DNA from: Paraburkholderia bryophila
Lineage (GTDB): Bacteria > Pseudomonadota > Gammaproteobacteria > Burkholderiales > Burkholderiaceae
NCBI RefSeq assembly: GCF_003269035.1
Contig: NZ_QLTK01000012.1
Coordinates: 117,884-181,883 of the forward strand
DNA length: 64,000 nucleotides
Reading direction: 5' to 3'
Part shown: positions 25,922 to 34,629 of the stretch, piece after piece
How positions within the stretch are numbered: the first letter of the stretch is position 1
Layout of the letters: every line of letters starts with the position of its first letter
Program-made: the position numbers and the translations under genes
Notes under the pieces: generated by a model
What the model was told of the DNA's origin: nothing
Database searches by the model: none
Seen by the model: the letters and a program-made list of their open reading frames with translations, nothing else

Positions 25922-27439
25922 CTAACTCCGGGCCTGCATCAACGGCGGTCGCTTGTCGAACCACGGCCGCGCCGTTTCGAGTTGCGCGGCCAGACGCAGC
26001 AGCGTCGCTTCGCCGCCTTCGCGCGCAGCGAATTGCACGCCGACCGGCAACCCGCGCGCATTCCAGTACAACGGCACCGACATCGCCGGTTGTCCCGTCA
26101 GATTGAACAGTTCCGTGCAGCCGGCCCACGAGAATGCTTTGTTCGACGCCTCGGTCAGCAGCTTTCTCATCAGCGCCTCGATCGGCAACGCGCTGACCGC
26201 GCGCATCTGAATTCGCTCGGCCGCAGTGGGATGCATCTCGCCGATCTTGATCGGCGGCGCGGCCAACGTCGCGCACAACACCGCGTCGTAGCGGTTCAGC
26301 AGATCGGTGAGGCGTGCGGTAATGCGGCGTTGTTCGTCGAGCGCGGAAGGCAAGCCGCGCTCGCCGAGCTTGCGGCCCATGTGCGCCATGGCCCATGTCG
26401 AAATTTCGAATTCGCCGCGGGACGGTTTGCGGCCCGTAATGCGGTCGGCATTCAGGACCAGCTCTTCCGCCGTCACCGACCAGAGCATGAGAAACGCGTG
26501 ACGAACCGTCGCGAAGTCGATGCCGAGCGAAACGGGTTCGATGTTGTGGCCGAGCGAGATGGCGAGCTGCGCGGCGTCGTCGAGTGCGGCGCGCGAGTCG
26601 GAGGACAGCGCGGGCGCCAGCATCGGCTCGGTGACGTACGCGATGTTCAGCGGCTTGCACGGCTCGCGGCTCGCGCCGAGAAAAGTGCCGGGCGCGCCGA
26701 GCGGCCGCTGCGCATTGCCCGCCAGCAGATCGAGCAGCAATGCGCTGTCGCGCACGCTGCGCGAAACCGCGTGGTCGACGCCGAGATCGCCGGCGCCCGG
26801 CGGCGCCACGCGCGGCACGCGAGCCCGCGAAGGCTTGAGGCCGAACAGTCCGCAGCACGAAGCCGGAATGCGGATCGAGCCGCCGCCGTCCGACGCATGC
26901 GCGAGCGGCACGATGCCGGCGGCCACCGCCGCTGCGGCGCCGCCGCTGGAGCCGCCCGGCGTGTGGTCGAGATTCCACGGATTGCGGCACGCGCCGAACA
27001 GTTCTGGCTCCGTATAAGGCATCTGGCCGAGTTCGGAGGTGCTGGTCTTGGCGAAGATGTTGAGGCCGGCCGCTTTCGAGAGCGTGACGACCGGCGCGTC
27101 TTCGGTGGGAATGAAGTGGCGATAGTGGCGGCTGCCCATCGCCATGCGCAAGCCGGCAACCGGCGCGCCCAGGTCTTTGATCAGGTACGGCACGCCGGCC
27201 AGTGCCGTTTGCGCGCTCGTGCTATCGGCAGGGTCCGCGCCGTTGGCCCGGCTCGCGTCGTCACGCGATGCACGGTGACGGGCAGCGTCGTAGTCTTTCA
27301 GGACGATGGCGTTGATCGCGGGATTGACGGCTTCGGTGCGCGAGATGGCAATGTCGAGCAGCTCGCGAGCGCTCGCCTGGCGGGTTCTCACGAGTTCGGC
27401 AAGGCCGAGGGCGTCATGGGCGAGATAGTCTGATAGCAC
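25922..27439 (-). CDS. Amidase (amidase signature family)
   Basis: A 505-residue enzyme with the Ser-cisSer-Lys triad of the amidase signature family: Lys88 in PYLIKDLGAP, the glycine-serine loop PGGSSGGAAAAVAAG (Ser164/165) and nucleophile Ser188 in SDGGGSIRIPAS. The length is normal. It hydrolyses a carboxylic amide to acid plus ammonia; the substrate cannot be deduced. It lacks the GatB/GatC context, so it is not the glutamyl-tRNA amidotransferase subunit. It is transcribed alone, with the dienelactone hydrolase terminator upstream. Confidence 0.88.
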   Translation of the reverse strand: MLSDYLAHDALGLAELVRTRQASARELLDIAISRTEAVNPAINAIVLKDYDAARHRASRDDASRANGADPADSTSAQTALAGVPYLIKDLGAPVAGLRMAMGSRHYRHFIPTEDAPVVTLSKAAGLNIFAKTSTSELGQMPYTEPELFGACRNPWNLDHTPGGSSGGAAAAVAAGIVPLAHASDGGGSIRIPASCCGLFGLKPSRARVPRVAPPGAGDLGVDHAVSRSVRDSALLLDLLAGNAQRPLGAPGTFLGASREPCKPLNIAYVTEPMLAPALSSDSRAALDDAAQLAISLGHNIEPVSLGIDFATVRHAFLMLWSVTAEELVLNADRITGRKPSRGEFEISTWAMAHMGRKLGERGLPSALDEQRRITARLTDLLNRYDAVLCATLAAPPIKIGEMHPTAAERIQMRAVSALPIEALMRKLLTEASNKAFSWAGCTELFNLTGQPAMSVPLYWNARGLPVGVQFAAREGGEATLLRLAAQLETARPWFDKRPPLMQARS

Positions 27440-27552
27440 GACGGTGAGGTCCTCGCTTTCGAATGTTGAGCCAGGCGGTGGTTCATGCGCGCGATCGACC
27501 CGTGCGAGTGGACGTTGCGCCGCTCCGGTCTCGCGGCTAATCGACGCACATG

Positions 27553-27585
27553 AAAAAAGACGGCGAATCGCAGACGCGCCGTCTT
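27553..27585 (-). terminator. Rho-independent terminator of the dienelactone hydrolase gene
   Basis: On the minus strand a 9-bp stem (27577-27585 with 27557-27565) and 11-nt loop is followed by a T run (27553-27558). It lies 94 bp past the hydrolase stop. Confidence 0.8.
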
Positions 27586-27678
27586 CAGGAGATTAACCGA
27601 GTTAATGGACAATCAAGCGCTAATTCAGCGCCTTTGAAGCGCCGTTGAAACGCGACTCAGGCAATCGTCAACCGCACA

Positions 27679-28377
27679 TCAAAGCCGTTCGCCGAGAAAC
27701 GTCAGCGTGCGCCCATGCGCGAGCGCCGACGCACGCTGGTTATACGACGCGCGCTCCGAGCAGTTGAAGCCGTGATCCGCATTCGGATAGATATGAAACT
27801 CGGCGTCGGTGCGGCCGGCGAAGCGCTCCTGAATCTGGCCGACTGCCGACAATGGAATATGCGCGTCGAGTTCGCCGTAGTGGAATTGCATCGGCACCTT
27901 GATCTTCGCGGCTTCGTCGAGCTGATTCTGGATGCCGCCGCCGTAGTAAGCGACCGCGCCGTCGAGCGTGCCTTGCGCCGCCGCCAGATAAGCCAGCCGT
28001 CCGCCGAAGCAGTAACCGATTGCTGCAAGCTTGCCGGTCACTTCGGGCATCGCGCGCAAGGCGGCCGCCGCCGCGCCGATGTCGGAGACGGCTTCGTCGA
28101 CGTTGAGCTTCTGCATCAGTTCCACGCCTTTCGTGCGGTCCGCGCCTTCGTATGTCAATTCGACACGCGGCTGCACCCGCCAGAACACGTCGGGCGCGAG
28201 CGCCACGTAGCCGTCTTGCGCGTACTGATCCGCGACCGAGCGGATATGTCCGTTCACGCCGAAGATTTCCTGAATGATGATGACGGCCGGTCCTTTCCCC
28301 CCCTGGGGCAACGCCAGGTATCCGCCGAAACTATCGTTGCCGGCGGGGATGTCGATCCATCGGGACGTGATGCTCAT
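27679..28377 (-). CDS. Dienelactone hydrolase family protein
   Basis: A 232-residue alpha/beta hydrolase, started at MSITSRWIDI (28375-28377) with GGAGAG upstream. The dienelactone hydrolase triad is present: Cys123 in GYCFGGR, Asp171 in GELDAHIP and His202 in NADHGF, with the conserved Glu37 in QEIFGV. The family hydrolyses dienelactone to maleylacetate in chloroaromatic degradation, but chromosomal copies without a clc-type cluster, as here, often act on unknown lactones or esters. A separate terminator follows. Confidence 0.88.
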   Translation of the reverse strand: MSITSRWIDIPAGNDSFGGYLALPQGGKGPAVIIIQEIFGVNGHIRSVADQYAQDGYVALAPDVFWRVQPRVELTYEGADRTKGVELMQKLNVDEAVSDIGAAAAALRAMPEVTGKLAAIGYCFGGRLAYLAAAQGTLDGAVAYYGGGIQNQLDEAAKIKVPMQFHYGELDAHIPLSAVGQIQERFAGRTDAEFHIYPNADHGFNCSERASYNQRASALAHGRTLTFLGERL

Positions 28378-28685
28378 GGTGCTCTCCATAGACCCGCGTG
28401 CGTTTTCGCACGAGGTCGGTCTGAATGAATGCCGGAGGCCGGATTGCCTGAAGCGGGCGGTCAGTTTGCCAAAAAAAGAAAACCGCTGCAGCGAGCCCCA
28501 ATGTGCGCTGATAAAGCGCGCCGACAAGCAGGCCGACAAGCACGTCAACAAAGCGCGCACGGCATGAATCTCGTAAGACGATTGAAACGTTCTCGATTAT
28601 TCATTTTCCGGCCGCAGTCCCTCTCTATACAGTCGAAGCTATCGGCTCGCGGTTGCCGCGAGCGCATGACCCAAAGGAACCGATC

Positions 28686-29789
28686 ATGAGTGAAGTCCGT
28701 TTTGTGACACCGTTTGCTGAACGTTTCGCGTTGCGGGTGCCGGTCGTGCAGGCGCCCATGGCCGGCGGCGCGACCACGCCTGCGCTGGTCGCGGCCGTTT
28801 CGAACGCCGGCGGCCTCGGTTTTCTGGCGGGCGCCGCGTTGCAGCCGGAGAAGATCGCGAGCGAAGTCGCGGCGATTCGCGCGCTGACGGATCGACCGTT
28901 CGGCGTGAACCTGTTCGTGCTCGATCCGGCCGCACCGGACGACGCCACCGTGCGGCGCGCACTCGAAGCCATCGACCCGCTGCGCGCCGAGTTCGACTTA
29001 CCGCCCGGCCAGCCGCTCGCACGCTATGCACCGGATTTCCGCGCGCAACTGGAGATGCTGATCGAATTGCGCGTGCCCGTGGCGAGCTTCACCTTCGGCT
29101 TGCTGCCGGCGCAGGAGGTCGCGCGTCTGCATGACGCCGGTCTATATGTAATAGGCACGGCAACCCATACCGCCGAAGGCGTCGCCTGGCGCGATGCGGG
29201 CGCCGATGCGATCGCTGCGCAAGGCGCGGAGGCGGGCGCGCATCGCGGCACGTTCATCGGCGCGTTCGAAGACGCGCTGGTCGGCACCCTCGCGCTCGTG
29301 CCGCAACTGGTCGACGCGACCGGGCTGCCGGTGCTCGCGGCGGGCGGCATCATGGACGGCCGTGGCATCGTCGCCGCGCTCGCGCTGGGCGCGCAAGCTG
29401 CGGCGATGGGTACCGCGTTTCTCACCTGTCGCGAGAGTGCGATTGCGCAGGTGTGGAAGACACGTGTGCGCGAAATGTCGGACACGTCGACCACGGTGAC
29501 GCGCGCGATCACCGGTCGGCATGCGCGCGGCATACGCAATCCGTTGATCCAGCGTTTGAGCGAAACAGCGCAAAAGGTCGCGCCGTACCCGGTGCAAAAC
29601 GCCTTGACGCAGGAACTGCGGCAGAGCGCGGCCCGTGCGCAGAATGCCGATTATCTGTCGCTCTGGTCGGGACAGGGGGCACCGCTTGGTCGCGCGCGGC
29701 CGGAGGGGATTGGCGCCGCCGAACTGATGGCGCAACTCGAGCAGGAATGGCATGCGGCGACGTCGCGGATCGCCGCGCAACAACGCTGA
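28686..29789 (+). CDS. Nitronate monooxygenase family flavoprotein
   Basis: A 367-residue TIM-barrel FMN enzyme of the NMO/2-nitropropane dioxygenase family. AGGAAC precedes the ATG. Motifs are VVQAPMAGGATTPALVAAVS at the N-terminus, GLGFLAGAAL, QGAEAGAHRGTF with the family's catalytic-region histidine, and LAAGGIMDGRGIVAALALGA for phosphate binding. It oxidises alkyl nitronates to carbonyls and nitrite, a detoxification role. It is monocistronic. Confidence 0.88.
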   Translation: MSEVRFVTPFAERFALRVPVVQAPMAGGATTPALVAAVSNAGGLGFLAGAALQPEKIASEVAAIRALTDRPFGVNLFVLDPAAPDDATVRRALEAIDPLRAEFDLPPGQPLARYAPDFRAQLEMLIELRVPVASFTFGLLPAQEVARLHDAGLYVIGTATHTAEGVAWRDAGADAIAAQGAEAGAHRGTFIGAFEDALVGTLALVPQLVDATGLPVLAAGGIMDGRGIVAALALGAQAAAMGTAFLTCRESAIAQVWKTRVREMSDTSTTVTRAITGRHARGIRNPLIQRLSETAQKVAPYPVQNALTQELRQSAARAQNADYLSLWSGQGAPLGRARPEGIGAAELMAQLEQEWHAATSRIAAQQR

Positions 29790-30223
29790 TTCGGCATAGC
29801 TCAGGCGCGCTCCGCAATGCGCGGCCGCGCGCCTTATTTTTAAGCACAAAGCCTATTTGAACCATTAACGGTTTAAGTCGCGAAAAGCTTTAGGCCGTGC
29901 TGTTGGACGCAAGTCCGACGTAGCGGAAACCCGCATGGGCTGGTGCTCTCCAGCGAGTCTCTCCAGACGGAATCGGCGCCTGTTGGATAAACGCTATTAG
30001 TGTTGATCCCACTTCCTCAAAAAAGTCCCACAATTTAATTTGATAGCCTACACTTGCGCGCAAGTACGGTTTGCCGCCTGCCACAAACAGGTTGGCGGGC
30101 GTGCTGGCCAAGTGCATGAACGATGCAACCGGCGTGGTCGTCCACGGGACTGAGCGACACGTGTAGGGGAAGCGGGGGCACAGGGCGATTACGTTGTTTT
30201 TGGGACCGAAACTGGAGACTTAC
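29790..30223. other. Intergenic region upstream of the LivJ-type gene
   Basis: This 434-bp stretch is AT-rich in the middle (about 29990-30060) and probably contains the promoter of the downstream binding-protein gene. A 75-codon open frame on the minus strand (29890-30117) is not recognisable and is not called. Confidence 0.4.
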
Positions 30224-31369
30224 ATGAACATCAAGATTCAAAAGCTGTTGCCGATCAGCGCTGCGGCGATGCTGTTCGCGACGTTGGCAACAACGGCCGC
30301 AGCCGACACGGTCGTCAAGATCGGTCACGTTGCACCGTTGACCGGCGGTATCGCTCACCTAGGTAAAGACAACGAAAACGGCGCGCGCCTGGCAGTTGAA
30401 GAAATTAACGCCAAGGGCCTCACGATCGGTGGTCAGAAAATCACGCTGCAACTCGACGCACAAGACGATGCAGCCGACCCGCGTACTGCTACGCAAGTCG
30501 CGCAGAAGCTGGTCGACGATAAGGTCGTCGCAGTGGTCGGTCACTTGAACTCGGGTACGTCGATTCCGGCTTCGAAGATCTATAGCGATGCAGGCATCGT
30601 TCAGATCTCGCCGTCGGCAACGAACCCGGCTTACACGCAACAAGGTTTCAAGACGACGTACCGCGTCGTCGCGACCGATGCGCAACAAGGTCCGGCACTG
30701 GCTAACTACGCAGCCAAGGGCCTGAAAGTGAAGAGCGTCGCGATCGTCGACGACTCGACCGCTTACGGCCAGGGTCTCGCCAACGAATTCGAAAAGACCG
30801 CCAAGTCGCTGGGCCTGAACGTGATGTCGCATGACGCGACGAACGACAAGGCTGTCGACTTCCGCGCGATTCTGACGAAGATCAAGGGCGAAAACCCGGA
30901 CGCGATCATGTACGGCGGTATGGACGCAACCGGCGGCCCGTTCGCGAAGCAAGCCAAGCAGCTCGGCCTGCGTGCGAAGGTGCTGGCTGGCGACGGCGTG
31001 TGTACCGACAAGCTGGCTGACCTGGCTGGTGACGCAACCGACAACATCGTCTGCTCGGAAGCCGGTATGGCGCTCGAGAAGATGGCTGGCGGCTCGGCGT
31101 TCCTCGCCAAGTATCAGAAGCGTTTCGGTCAGCCGATCCAGATCTACGCACCGTTCACGTATGACGCTGTGTACATCATCGTCGACGCTATGAAGCGTGC
31201 TAACTCGACCGATCCGGCGAAGATCCTGGCAGCGATGCCGGCAACGGATTACAAGGGTGTGATCGGCGAAACTACGTTCGACTCGAAGGGTGACCTTCAA
31301 CACGGCGTGATCTCGCTGTACAACTACAAGGCAGGCAAGAAGACGCTGCTCGACGTAGTGAAGATGTAA
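30224..31369 (+). CDS. Branched-chain amino acid ABC transporter substrate-binding protein (LivJ-like)
   Basis: A 381-residue periplasmic binding protein, started at MNIKIQKLLP with GGAG upstream. The signal peptide ends near ATTAAA (about residue 27). The mature protein begins DTVVKIGHVAPLTGGIAHLG, a standard type I LivJ/LivK start. Codon use is unusually uniform, as expected for a highly expressed protein. No permease or ATPase gene is next to it, so the partners are elsewhere. A strong terminator follows 48 bp after the stop. Confidence 0.9.
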   Translation: MNIKIQKLLPISAAAMLFATLATTAAADTVVKIGHVAPLTGGIAHLGKDNENGARLAVEEINAKGLTIGGQKITLQLDAQDDAADPRTATQVAQKLVDDKVVAVVGHLNSGTSIPASKIYSDAGIVQISPSATNPAYTQQGFKTTYRVVATDAQQGPALANYAAKGLKVKSVAIVDDSTAYGQGLANEFEKTAKSLGLNVMSHDATNDKAVDFRAILTKIKGENPDAIMYGGMDATGGPFAKQAKQLGLRAKVLAGDGVCTDKLADLAGDATDNIVCSEAGMALEKMAGGSAFLAKYQKRFGQPIQIYAPFTYDAVYIIVDAMKRANSTDPAKILAAMPATDYKGVIGETTFDSKGDLQHGVISLYNYKAGKKTLLDVVKM

Positions 31370-31417
31370 ATTCGCGTGACCGGAGACGGCTCTGTGCCTG
31401 TCTTCGATCCGCTGATT

Positions 31418-31458
31418 AAAAGGCACGCGCGCCGCAAGGTTCGCGTGCCTTTTCTTTT
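31418..31458 (+). terminator. Rho-independent terminator of the LivJ-type gene
   Basis: A 12-bp stem (31418-31429 with 31442-31453), 12-nt loop and a T-rich tail. The downstream gene's ribosome site begins right after it, so readthrough could supply that gene. Confidence 0.9.
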
Positions 31459-31471
31459 GAGGGAGAGCGCC

Positions 31472-32488
31472 GTGACGACCGTGACCCGTTCATTCGACGA
31501 CGATTGGCGCCGCTGGATCGCCGAGAATCTGATGCTCGACGCCCCGCCGGACGCCTTGCAGGGCGCGCTGCTCGAACATGGTTTCGACGCGGCGGAGTCG
31601 GCGCGGGAAATCGATGCGGTACTCGCGAGTCCTTATTTTCACGGGGCCGCGCGTTTGCGCAATCGTTTGCGTAAGCGCGACTGGATTTTGTCGGTGTATG
31701 GCACGCTCGATCGCATGCGTGCGGGTGGCGGCGAAATCGAGCGGTGCGAGCGTTTGTCGCGCGATGCGTTCTTCGAGCAGTACTACTGTCAGAACCGGCC
31801 GGTGATCATCACCGGTGCGTTCGAATTCTGGCCCGCGCGCACGCAATGGCGGTTCGATTATTTCCGCGAGCGTTGCGGCGATTGCGAAGTGGAAGTGCAG
31901 TTCGGCCGCGAGTCGGATGCGAATTACGAAATCAATCAGCCGAAGCTCAAGCGCATGATGCGGTTCGCCGATTACGTCGATCTGGTCGAGCGCAGCGGCC
32001 CGACCAACGATTTCTACATGACCGCGAATAACACCTCGCATAATCGCGCGGCGCTCGCGGCCTTATGGTCCGATGTGCCGGCGATTGACGAGTATCTCGA
32101 TCCTGCGTCCGCCGATACCGGCTTCTTCTGGATGGGACCGGCCGGGACGCGCACGCCGTTTCATCATGACCTGACCAATAACTTCATGGCGCAAGTGATC
32201 GGCCGTAAGCGGATCAGGTTGGCGCCGTTGTTCGATACGCCGCATATGGCGAATCATCTGCACTGTTATTCGCAGGTGGACGGCGCCGCGATCGACTACG
32301 AACGTTTCCCGTCGATGCAAAACGCGCAGTTACTCGACTGCACGCTCGCGCCCGGCGAACTGCTGTTTTTGCCGATCGGCTGGTGGCATTACGTCGAAGG
32401 ACTCGATGCGTCGGTGACGATGACGTTCACCAATTTTCTGCGAGGCAACGATTTTTCCCGGCATTACGATACGTATCACGAGTTGTGA
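31472..32488 (+). CDS. JmjC/cupin-8 domain protein, probable Fe(II)/2-oxoglutarate hydroxylase
   Basis: A 338-residue protein, started at GTG 31472 because GGGAGAG lies upstream; the frame extends further up through the preceding terminator. The N-terminal 80 residues are helical. The cupin core shows the metal-binding HxD (His231, Asp233 in TPFHHDLTNN), a Lys for the co-substrate (GRKRIRLAP) and the distal histidine His306 in GWWHYVEGLD. Such bacterial JmjC-like enzymes hydroxylate protein side chains, for example in ribosomal proteins. The target is unknown here. Confidence 0.82.
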   Translation: MTTVTRSFDDDWRRWIAENLMLDAPPDALQGALLEHGFDAAESAREIDAVLASPYFHGAARLRNRLRKRDWILSVYGTLDRMRAGGGEIERCERLSRDAFFEQYYCQNRPVIITGAFEFWPARTQWRFDYFRERCGDCEVEVQFGRESDANYEINQPKLKRMMRFADYVDLVERSGPTNDFYMTANNTSHNRAALAALWSDVPAIDEYLDPASADTGFFWMGPAGTRTPFHHDLTNNFMAQVIGRKRIRLAPLFDTPHMANHLHCYSQVDGAAIDYERFPSMQNAQLLDCTLAPGELLFLPIGWWHYVEGLDASVTMTFTNFLRGNDFSRHYDTYHEL

Positions 32489-32571
32489 TGTGACCCGGCG
32501 CTCAGGGTGCCGAAGCGCGTAATGGGTTCTTAAGCCGCGTGACGTGACCACTCGCGTTGGCGCGCGCCGAT

Positions 32572-32605
32572 AAAAAAACGGCGAACCGGTTGCCCGGTTC
32601 GCCGT
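32572..32605 (-). terminator. Rho-independent terminator of the (Pro-Thr)n lipoprotein gene
   Basis: A 12-bp stem (32578-32589 with 32594-32605) and 4-nt loop is followed, on the minus strand, by a T7 run (32572-32578). It lies 58 bp past the lipoprotein gene stop. Confidence 0.88.
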
Positions 32606-32662
32606 CCCCCCTTCGACGCTGTTTTTTTACGCGTCGTTATTTGCTGCCTTTATTCGTCTTCG

Positions 32663-34369
32663 TTATTTTTTGGTTCCGAGGCCGCCGAGCAAGCCACCGC
32701 CCGTAGCGCCGCCGGCGGAGGTCGCCGCGCCGCTCAAGGTGCCGGTGACGCTGTTCAGCAGGCCGGTGACCGGCGCGAGCGGGTTGCTGCCGCCGCCACT
32801 GCCACCGCTGCCGCTACTACCGGCCGAGCCCGCCGCCGAGCCGAGCGCGCCAGTCAGCGACGACACCGCCGACGTCACCGGCGCAAGCAGATTGCCGCCG
32901 CCGCCCGCCGCGCCACTCAATGCGCTGGTTACCGAACTCACCACGCCGGTCAGCGGCGCAAGCGGGCTACCGCTGCCTGCCGCGCCACCCAAGGCGCCGG
33001 TTACCGAACTGACGACGCCGGTCAGTGGTGCAAGCGGACTACCGCTGCCTGCCGCGCCGCTCAACGCGCCGGTTACCGAACTCACGACGCCGTTCAACGG
33101 CGCAAGCGGACTGCCCGTCCCGCCGGCGCTGCCGGTCAAGGTGCTGATCACGTTGGTCAGCGGCGCGAGCGGGCCGCTACCGGCGCCGCCCGTCAGGCCG
33201 CCGCTCAGCGTGCCGGGTAAGGCGGTGAGGATGCTGGTCAAGGGCGCGAGCGGCGTGCCGCTCAGCGGATTGCCCGAGCCGCCGCTGCCGGGGTTCAGGA
33301 TGCCGGTGAGGCCGCCCAGCGGATTGCCGCTACCGGTGCCGCCGTCCGTCAGCAGACCACCCGCCGACGTTACCGTGTCGCCGAGTTTGGTCACGACGTT
33401 GCCGAGATTCTGGCCGATCGGATTGCTGGTCGCACTGCTGATCTGACCACCGGCACTGTCGAGGCCGTGACCAATGGTCGACAGCAGGCCGTTTAGCGGC
33501 GCGCCGAGGCCGCTCGTATCGCCGACGGTTTGCGTGGTCTGCGCGAGCGTGCTCGTGATCGGCGTGATCGTCGTGCTGAGGGTCTGCGTGACTTGCTGGA
33601 TCGGGCCGTTCGTCAGTTGCGAACCGAGTTGCGTGCCGAGGCCGCTGACCGCGTTGCCGACCGTCGAGACCGTGCTGCCGAGCGGCGTGGTCAGCGGACT
33701 GAGTGGCGCGGTCGGGCCGCTGCCGAGACTCGTCACGAGTTGGCCGGCGCTGTTGACGGCTTGGCCGGTATCGACCACCAGATTGCCGCTGCTCGCGAGC
33801 GTGGTGCCGAGCGGATCGGTCGAATTACCGAGTTGGCCGAGACCGTTCGCCGCGCCCGTGCCGACCGCGGTGACGCCATTGCCGAGATTCGACACGACAT
33901 TGCCGAGCGCGGTGGTGGTGGCCGGGTTCGCGCCGGGGATCGGTGTGAGGCCGATCTGGCTGCCGACCGCGGCGACGGTCTGGCCGGTGGCGGTGATCAC
34001 ATTGCCGGTGTTCTGGACGACGACGCCGATGGGATTGGCGCTGGTGGGAGTTGGTGTTGGTGTGGGCGTCGGAGTCGGCGTGGGAGTCGGCGTGGGCGTG
34101 GGTGTCGGAGTCGGAGTCGGAGTAGGTGTCGGAGTAGGTGTCGGAGTCGGAGTCGGAGTCGGAGTAGGTGTCGGCGTGGGCGTCGGTGTGCCGCCACCCG
34201 ATCCGCCTCCAGCGCCCCCGCCAGTTCCAGCACCCGCACCAGCGCCACCGCCAGCCGCCCCTGCGCCGCCGGTCATCCCCGCGCCGGTCAACGTGCTGCC
34301 GCATCCCGTCAGGATGATCATCGACGATACGCACATAGCGATCGCGGACAGTTTGAAATTGCGATTCAT
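32663..34369 (-). CDS. Surface lipoprotein with (Pro-Thr)n linker and collagen-like repeats
   Basis: A 568-residue lipoprotein, started at MNRNFKLSAI (34367-34369). The signal ends in a lipobox ILTGC with Cys23. A Gly/Ala-rich segment is followed by about 25 Pro-Thr dipeptides, then a 430-residue region of degenerate repeats such as SPLAPLTGVVSSVTGALGGA and GNVVSNLGNGVTAVGTGAAN. This plan, a lipid anchor, stiff PT spacer and repetitive low-complexity head, is seen in Burkholderia cell-surface proteins annotated as collagen-like. It is probably exposed on the outer membrane. Function is unknown; length variation by repeat slippage is likely. Confidence 0.75.
   Translation of the reverse strand: MNRNFKLSAIAMCVSSMIILTGCGSTLTGAGMTGGAGAAGGGAGAGAGTGGGAGGGSGGGTPTPTPTPTPTPTPTPTPTPTPTPTPTPTPTPTPTPTPTPTPTPTPTPTSANPIGVVVQNTGNVITATGQTVAAVGSQIGLTPIPGANPATTTALGNVVSNLGNGVTAVGTGAANGLGQLGNSTDPLGTTLASSGNLVVDTGQAVNSAGQLVTSLGSGPTAPLSPLTTPLGSTVSTVGNAVSGLGTQLGSQLTNGPIQQVTQTLSTTITPITSTLAQTTQTVGDTSGLGAPLNGLLSTIGHGLDSAGGQISSATSNPIGQNLGNVVTKLGDTVTSAGGLLTDGGTGSGNPLGGLTGILNPGSGGSGNPLSGTPLAPLTSILTALPGTLSGGLTGGAGSGPLAPLTNVISTLTGSAGGTGSPLAPLNGVVSSVTGALSGAAGSGSPLAPLTGVVSSVTGALGGAAGSGSPLAPLTGVVSSVTSALSGAAGGGGNLLAPVTSAVSSLTGALGSAAGSAGSSGSGGSGGGSNPLAPVTGLLNSVTGTLSGAATSAGGATGGGLLGGLGTKK
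34050..34188. repeat. Hexanucleotide repeat tract encoding (Pro-Thr)n
   Basis: About 140 bp of imperfect 6-bp units of the form GGNGTN on the plus strand. As the unit is a multiple of three, slippage changes the length of the linker without frameshifting. Confidence 0.85.
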
Positions 34370-34629
34370 GATTTGCTCCCCCGTAGTTTGAAGACTGTTG
34401 GGGGGAGCTAACTGCAAGGCCTATGCCATTTTCATTTCTACCGTCATTTGGCAGAATAAGTTCATATAAATCAATGCCGTAGAGCGGCGACGCCAGGCCG
34501 CGGAGCAGCCCGATACACGCGATGTGTCGCGGAACACCTCAAGCCGCCAGTGCTGCGTAACGTAACGTAAGCCGGCGTGTTTTCGCCCGCCGTTCACACG
34601 CGCCGACCTCTGCAAGGCGCGTCCGCGTC
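34370..34629. other. Intergenic, nothing recognised
   Basis: This 260-bp gap holds the promoter side of the lipoprotein gene and the 3' flank of the MFS gene. The portion near 34420-34480 is AT-rich. No terminator hairpin was recognised for the MFS gene. Confidence 0.35.

Noticed and set aside
29890..30117. A 75-codon minus-strand frame upstream of the LivJ-type gene
   Set aside because: No recognisable family and no ribosome site; left as intergenic.
34050..34188. Phase-variable frameshift switch
   Set aside because: The repeat unit is six bases, so slippage only alters the number of Pro-Thr pairs and cannot turn the gene off.
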